Below are positions 4,429 through 5,382 of a DNA stretch of 5,382 nt, piece by piece. Source of the stretch: JAKQHY01 sp034429475 (GTDB lineage: Bacteria; Chloroflexota; Anaerolineae; B4-G1; SLSP01); NCBI GenBank assembly GCA_034429475.1, contig DAOUGD010000011.1, positions 1 through 5,382 on the forward strand. The letters run 5' to 3'. The translations under genes and the position numbers were made by a program. The notes beneath the pieces are model-generated. The model was not told the origin of the DNA, did not search any database, and saw only the letters and a program-made list of their open reading frames with translations. The number at the start of each line of letters is the position of its first letter. Position 1 is the stretch's first letter.

Positions 4429-5382
4429 GCGCGAAGAACGCATCCAGCGTCTGCTCGGCGCAGTAGCCCACGACCCGATCCAGGCCAGCCCGGAACTGAA
4501 GCGGCGCCTGGTAGAATCCCTGTGGGCGGAGCAAGCGCGCCGCGCTGCCGCCCCGGCCCTCTGGCGCACACTGCTGGCGCCCTGGCCGGCCCAGCCGCGC
4601 TGGACCTACCTCACCGCCGGCCTGTTACTGTTGATGACCCTCTGTGTTATCGCGGCCTGGCCCGCCCAGCGGGCTGTCCTGAAAGTTGAACAAGGCGTCG
4701 TTCAGGTGCTGGATTCCCCTGGCCTGCTGCCGCCGTGGAAACGCCGCCCCAACCTCGTCAACCGGCAGCAGGACATCCGGGTGACGGAAGGCGCGGCCAT
4801 CACGCTGCCGGAAGACGGCGCTGCCGTGATTTCCTTCTTCGATCGCAGCCAGGTGGAACTGGCGCCAGGCACGCAGATGACGCTGACCCAGGCCCAACCC
4901 GGCTCCCTGTGGCAACCACCCGCGGTGCGGATGCAGGTGGACGCCGGCGAAGTGCGCGCGCAGGTAGCGCATCTGCGCTCCCCCGCCGAACGCTTTGAAG
5001 TCACCCTCCCCACCGCCCTTGTCAGCGTGCGGGGCACGATCTTCCGCGCCTGGGTCATCTCGGCCACCCACACCTGCGTCGCCACCGACGAAGGCGCCGT
5101 GCTCGTCCGGCTGGTTGATCCCGCGCAGGGCTACCCGGAAATCGAAGTGCCCGCCGGCTACGAAGTTCACGCGATCCTGGGGCAGCCGCTCGTATTGCAG
5201 CCGCAGAGCGCCGCCGCCACCCACCTGGCCTTTGCCGCGCCGACGCCGACGCCGGACGCCGACGCCCCGATCTCACCGGCCTCCTCCCCCACCCTGACCG
5301 CGACCACGCCCCTCGCCCGGACCGAGACCCCGCCGCCGCCGTCGGAGACGCCGCCCCCCACCGATCAATCGCCGCCGCCGCC
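4418..5382 (+). CDS. FecR-domain single-pass membrane protein, putative anti-sigma factor (3' end missing)
   Basis: ATG 4418 lies inside the end of the sigma gene, with GAGG (4408-4411) six bases upstream, and the frame stays open to the right edge (321 whole codons). Residues 1-60 are charged and helical and would be cytoplasmic, the place to hold the sigma factor. One membrane helix follows at about 63-81 (TAGLLLLMTLCVIAAW). The outer part has a FecR domain at about 117-235: DIRVTEGAAITLPEDGAAVISFFDRSQVEL in outline, then VDAGEVRAQV (174-183) and the hallmark LVSVRGTIFRAWV (201-213) and TDEGAVLVRLV (223-233). From about 274 it becomes a Pro/Thr/Ser tail rich in CCG/ACG codons. FecR proteins regulate ECF sigma factors, so an anti-sigma or signal-relay role fits. 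No classical zinc-binding anti-sigma motif (HxxxCxxC) is seen in the N-terminus. Further domains may lie off-window. Confidence 0.87.
   Translation, partial: MADEREERIQRLLGAVAHDPIQASPELKRRLVESLWAEQARRAAAPALWRTLLAPWPAQPRWTYLTAGLLLLMTLCVIAAWPAQRAVLKVEQGVVQVLDSPGLLPPWKRRPNLVNRQQDIRVTEGAAITLPEDGAAVISFFDRSQVELAPGTQMTLTQAQPGSLWQPPAVRMQVDAGEVRAQVAHLRSPAERFEVTLPTALVSVRGTIFRAWVISATHTCVATDEGAVLVRLVDPAQGYPEIEVPAGYEVHAILGQPLVLQPQSAAATHLAFAAPTPTPDADAPISPASSPTLTATTPLARTETPPPPSETPPPTDQSPPP

Noticed and set aside
4625..5224. Minus-strand ORF of 199 codons opposite the FecR gene
   Set aside because: It has no recognisable domain and a Gly/Arg-rich composition typical of the antisense of GC-rich DNA. The + frame carries a clear FecR domain and a membrane helix.
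5315..5382. CCG/CCGCCG runs at the right edge as a tandem repeat or CRISPR-like array
   Set aside because: They are simply Pro-rich codons in the tail of the FecR-domain protein; there are no spacers or conserved repeat units.

Overview
The window is GC-rich and all recognisable genes lie on the + strand. It looks like a chromosomal segment of a Chloroflexota bacterium, probably Anaerolineae-like. The clues are Pro-Thr-rich linkers in exported proteins, a LysM protein with FxLYD-type domains, an ECF sigma factor followed by a FecR-domain membrane protein with a Pro/Thr/Ser tail, and an RsmD with an APPQY catalytic motif that I recall from that lineage. The lineage call is inference from protein style; there is no rRNA in the window.

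Layout, left to right. (1) 2-823 is the 3' part of a secreted or surface LysM protein with two FxLYD-like beta domains, cut by the left edge. (2) 837-885 is a degenerate 7-base-period repeat that can fold into a hairpin. (3) 904-2238 is a divergent Amt/Rh-family membrane protein that appears to lack both pore histidines. (4) 2203-2264 is a 9-base-period inverted repeat that supplies the last codons and the stop of the Amt-like gene. (5) 2283-2825 is rsmD, the 16S rRNA G966 methyltransferase. (6) 2826-3087 is a regulatory interval: a terminator-like hairpin, a near-consensus sigma-70 promoter, a strongly structured RNA leader and a possible six-codon mini-ORF. (7) 3088-3759 is an OmpR-type DNA-binding regulator whose receiver domain has lost its phosphorylation residues. 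(8) 3856-4428 is an ECF sigma factor, and (9) 4418-5382 is its overlapping partner, a single-pass membrane protein with a FecR domain that runs off the right edge.

The right half is a regulatory block. The ECF sigma and FecR genes overlap by 11 bases and probably form a sigma/anti-sigma pair that senses an envelope or external signal. The OmpR-like regulator just upstream probably does not work by phosphotransfer, and its own expression may be set by its mRNA leader. There, one CCTC...ATCCCC strand can pair either with an upstream decoy or with the Shine-Dalgarno region, because the two sites are near-copies of each other. This leader, with the mini-ORF and the phosphorylation-dead regulator, is the most unusual feature of the window. 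The Amt-like protein without twin histidines is the second. RsmD is housekeeping. No CRISPR array, tRNA, rRNA, transposase or phage gene was seen.
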